Positions 63,901 to 64,000 of a stretch of DNA of 64,000 bases are shown in pieces; the stretch's first letter is position 1; every line of letters begins with the position of its first letter. A program made the position numbers and the translations under genes. The DNA is from CAZRQL01 sp964602415 (GTDB lineage: Bacteria > Bacteroidota > Bacteroidia > Cytophagales > Flammeovirgaceae), in the NCBI GenBank assembly GCA_964602415.1, contig CAZRQL010000017.1, positions 10,670-74,669 on the forward strand. Direction: 5' to 3'. The notes below the pieces were generated by a model. It had not been told where the DNA came from, did not search any database, and saw only the letters and a list, made by a program, of their open reading frames with translations.

Positions 63901-64000
63901 ATCTTACCGCTAATGAGGTCATCAATAAATTGAATGATTCCCTTTTCGGTTACTTCGTCATAGTCTGCTTCCTGAATGTTCTTGATGATTTCTTCTAAAA
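60906..64000 (-). CDS. PLD-nuclease/SNF2-helicase fusion (5' end beyond window)
   Basis: The frame is open to the right edge, at least 1030 residues, so the start is outside. The visible N-terminal part is a phospholipase-D-type nuclease half with HAKVYIF and GSSNLTDAGLGANPE. An SF2/SNF2 helicase follows: Walker A ADVVGLGKTIIA, DEAH-box-like VVVDESHKF, ISATPLNNRP, and motifs V-VI EVLAEGINLHRSN and RLMQRIGRVNRIGS. A TTG at 63623 opens a shorter frame but lies inside the PLD-linked sequence and is not the start. Such fusions, paired with adenine methylases, occur in restriction-like defence loci. It leads a four-gene operon. Confidence 0.9.
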   Translation of the reverse strand, partial: LEEIIKNIQEADYDEVTEKGIIQFIDDLISGKIELRAHPKKKIHAKVYIFRPASFNEYAPCEVITGSSNLTDAGLGANPESNYEFNVSLRDYEDVKFATEEFERLWNESVPILRAEAEAIRKKTYLRDDFTPFELYIKMLIEYFGKRVEYDPYNIDLLLPDKFMRLKYQSDAANQGYAIMMKHNGFILADVVGLGKTIIACMVIKKFIYENGTHSKILIVVPPALEANWRRTTEDFQIKNHFEFITLGSLHKILNEDNYRYSNADKFDLVVVDESHKFRNDYTEMYLALQEICKKPRSRPSENGDTRKKVILISATPLNNRPQDIENQLYLFQDKRNSTLENIRNLQDYFKPLNEQYKKLAAEKTLNIKKLKSLFQKLRDDVVEPLVIRRTRTDIEKNKEYLDDMKSQGIIFPKVDDPISLFYELDGKLATLFYETVSLITGLDEYGNETDGLGYYRYRAIEFLANEEDKKIYGNVKSISGRLSAIMKTLLVKRLESSFFAFTQSINRFQRAIDNMIEMFENDRVFVAPDLDINKLLEEGLSYDQIEAKINEKGGNNKEFKKSAFDKKFIALLKSDKEKVDDLVLRWSKVKKDPKLEAFSDKLKTEFFKSKKHNPSGQLVIFSESKETAEQLSEQIKKNFKFRVLTVSAENRKTVENILRENFDANLEVEKWKNDYDIIITTEVLAEGINLHRSNIIVNYDVPWNATRLMQRIGRVNRIGSRAEQIFVYNFYPSAHGDEQIKLVNNALRKLQSFHTAFGEDNKIFSLLEEKGDGALFGNKIQKEESEILNYLNELRDFKKKHPKRFAEISKIPNKARCGRKADGANQLTLMEAETGEINYPLQNTSLTYLKSENHPGIFCLITPDYNIIELNFLQAVKIYKAEETEKAVPLHSQHYEQTVKALDYFKSEKNQENVQTISRKNLSPAENKAITNINAIIKVAPTEQKRMALQRALDLIKKGTYGSKGLPKSINDFFVANAKLLKEPPKFVEQLFIDLLDSYDLSSNAEEGEEKRTGQGIVNPKIVLTQSFS

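Overview
The window reads as a chromosomal segment of a Bacteroidota bacterium, probably Cytophagales-like (class level is inference). Supporting signs are type IX secretion C-terminal sorting domains on secreted proteins, TPR-fused sensor proteins, DUF1573 and START-like proteins, a TTTG/TAnnTTTG-type promoter candidate, weak Shine-Dalgarno signals and A+T-rich spacers. No rRNA, CRISPR array, IS transposase or prophage was seen.

Layout. 1-4680: most of a giant secreted mosaic protein (NHL, IPT/TIG and RCC1 repeats), cut by the left edge. 5-11 kb: a solitary ParA, a TPR/SpoIIE phosphatase, metG, uppS and an initiator tRNA-Met with its terminator. 11-17.5 kb: arginine decarboxylase with an NqrM-like small protein, a type IX secreted serine protease, and fabH. 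17.6-28 kb: a TPR protein, mscL, an AddA-like helicase-nuclease, ruvA, tsaD, an O-methyltransferase, a START-like protein, metF and isochorismate synthase. 28-34 kb: tgt, an NFACT/RqcH-like gene, a DUF1573 gene and a 37-residue lipoprotein form a tight reverse-strand set, divergent from murF. 34-42.8 kb: a TPR histidine kinase with an MlaE-type permease, a haem lipoprotein, a gingipain-like type IX cargo protein, a Skp-like chaperone, a phosphopantetheinyl transferase and htpG. 42.9-47.7 kb: a DabA-DabB inorganic-carbon uptake operon with an extra small gene. 47.7-55.8 kb: a VIT/vWA-type protein, two unknown secreted proteins flanked by a diverged repeat, a PASTA protein, an aminotransferase, a PhnD-like lipoprotein and a carotenoid hydroxylase.

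55.9-64 kb is the accessory region. It is a reverse-strand operon of a PLD-nuclease/SNF2-helicase fusion (start beyond the right edge), a KilA-N protein, a GxxExxY PD-(D/E)XK protein and an Eco57I-class adenine methyltransferase. It looks like a restriction or DISARM-like defence locus. The methyltransferase gene carries an in-frame insert encoding an intact-looking DUF559 (Vsr-like) nuclease. The insert is bordered by 40-bp perfect direct repeats whose starts are exactly 537 bp (179 codons) apart. It holds four copies of a CCCCTCC-N3-GGAGGGG palindrome that translates as S/T-P-P-x-E-G in either orientation. I consider this palindrome-bordered, reading-frame-preserving nuclease element the most interesting object in the window.

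Coordinates use the start codons I judged most likely. Functional calls rest on motif and family recognition by eye; no database search was possible.
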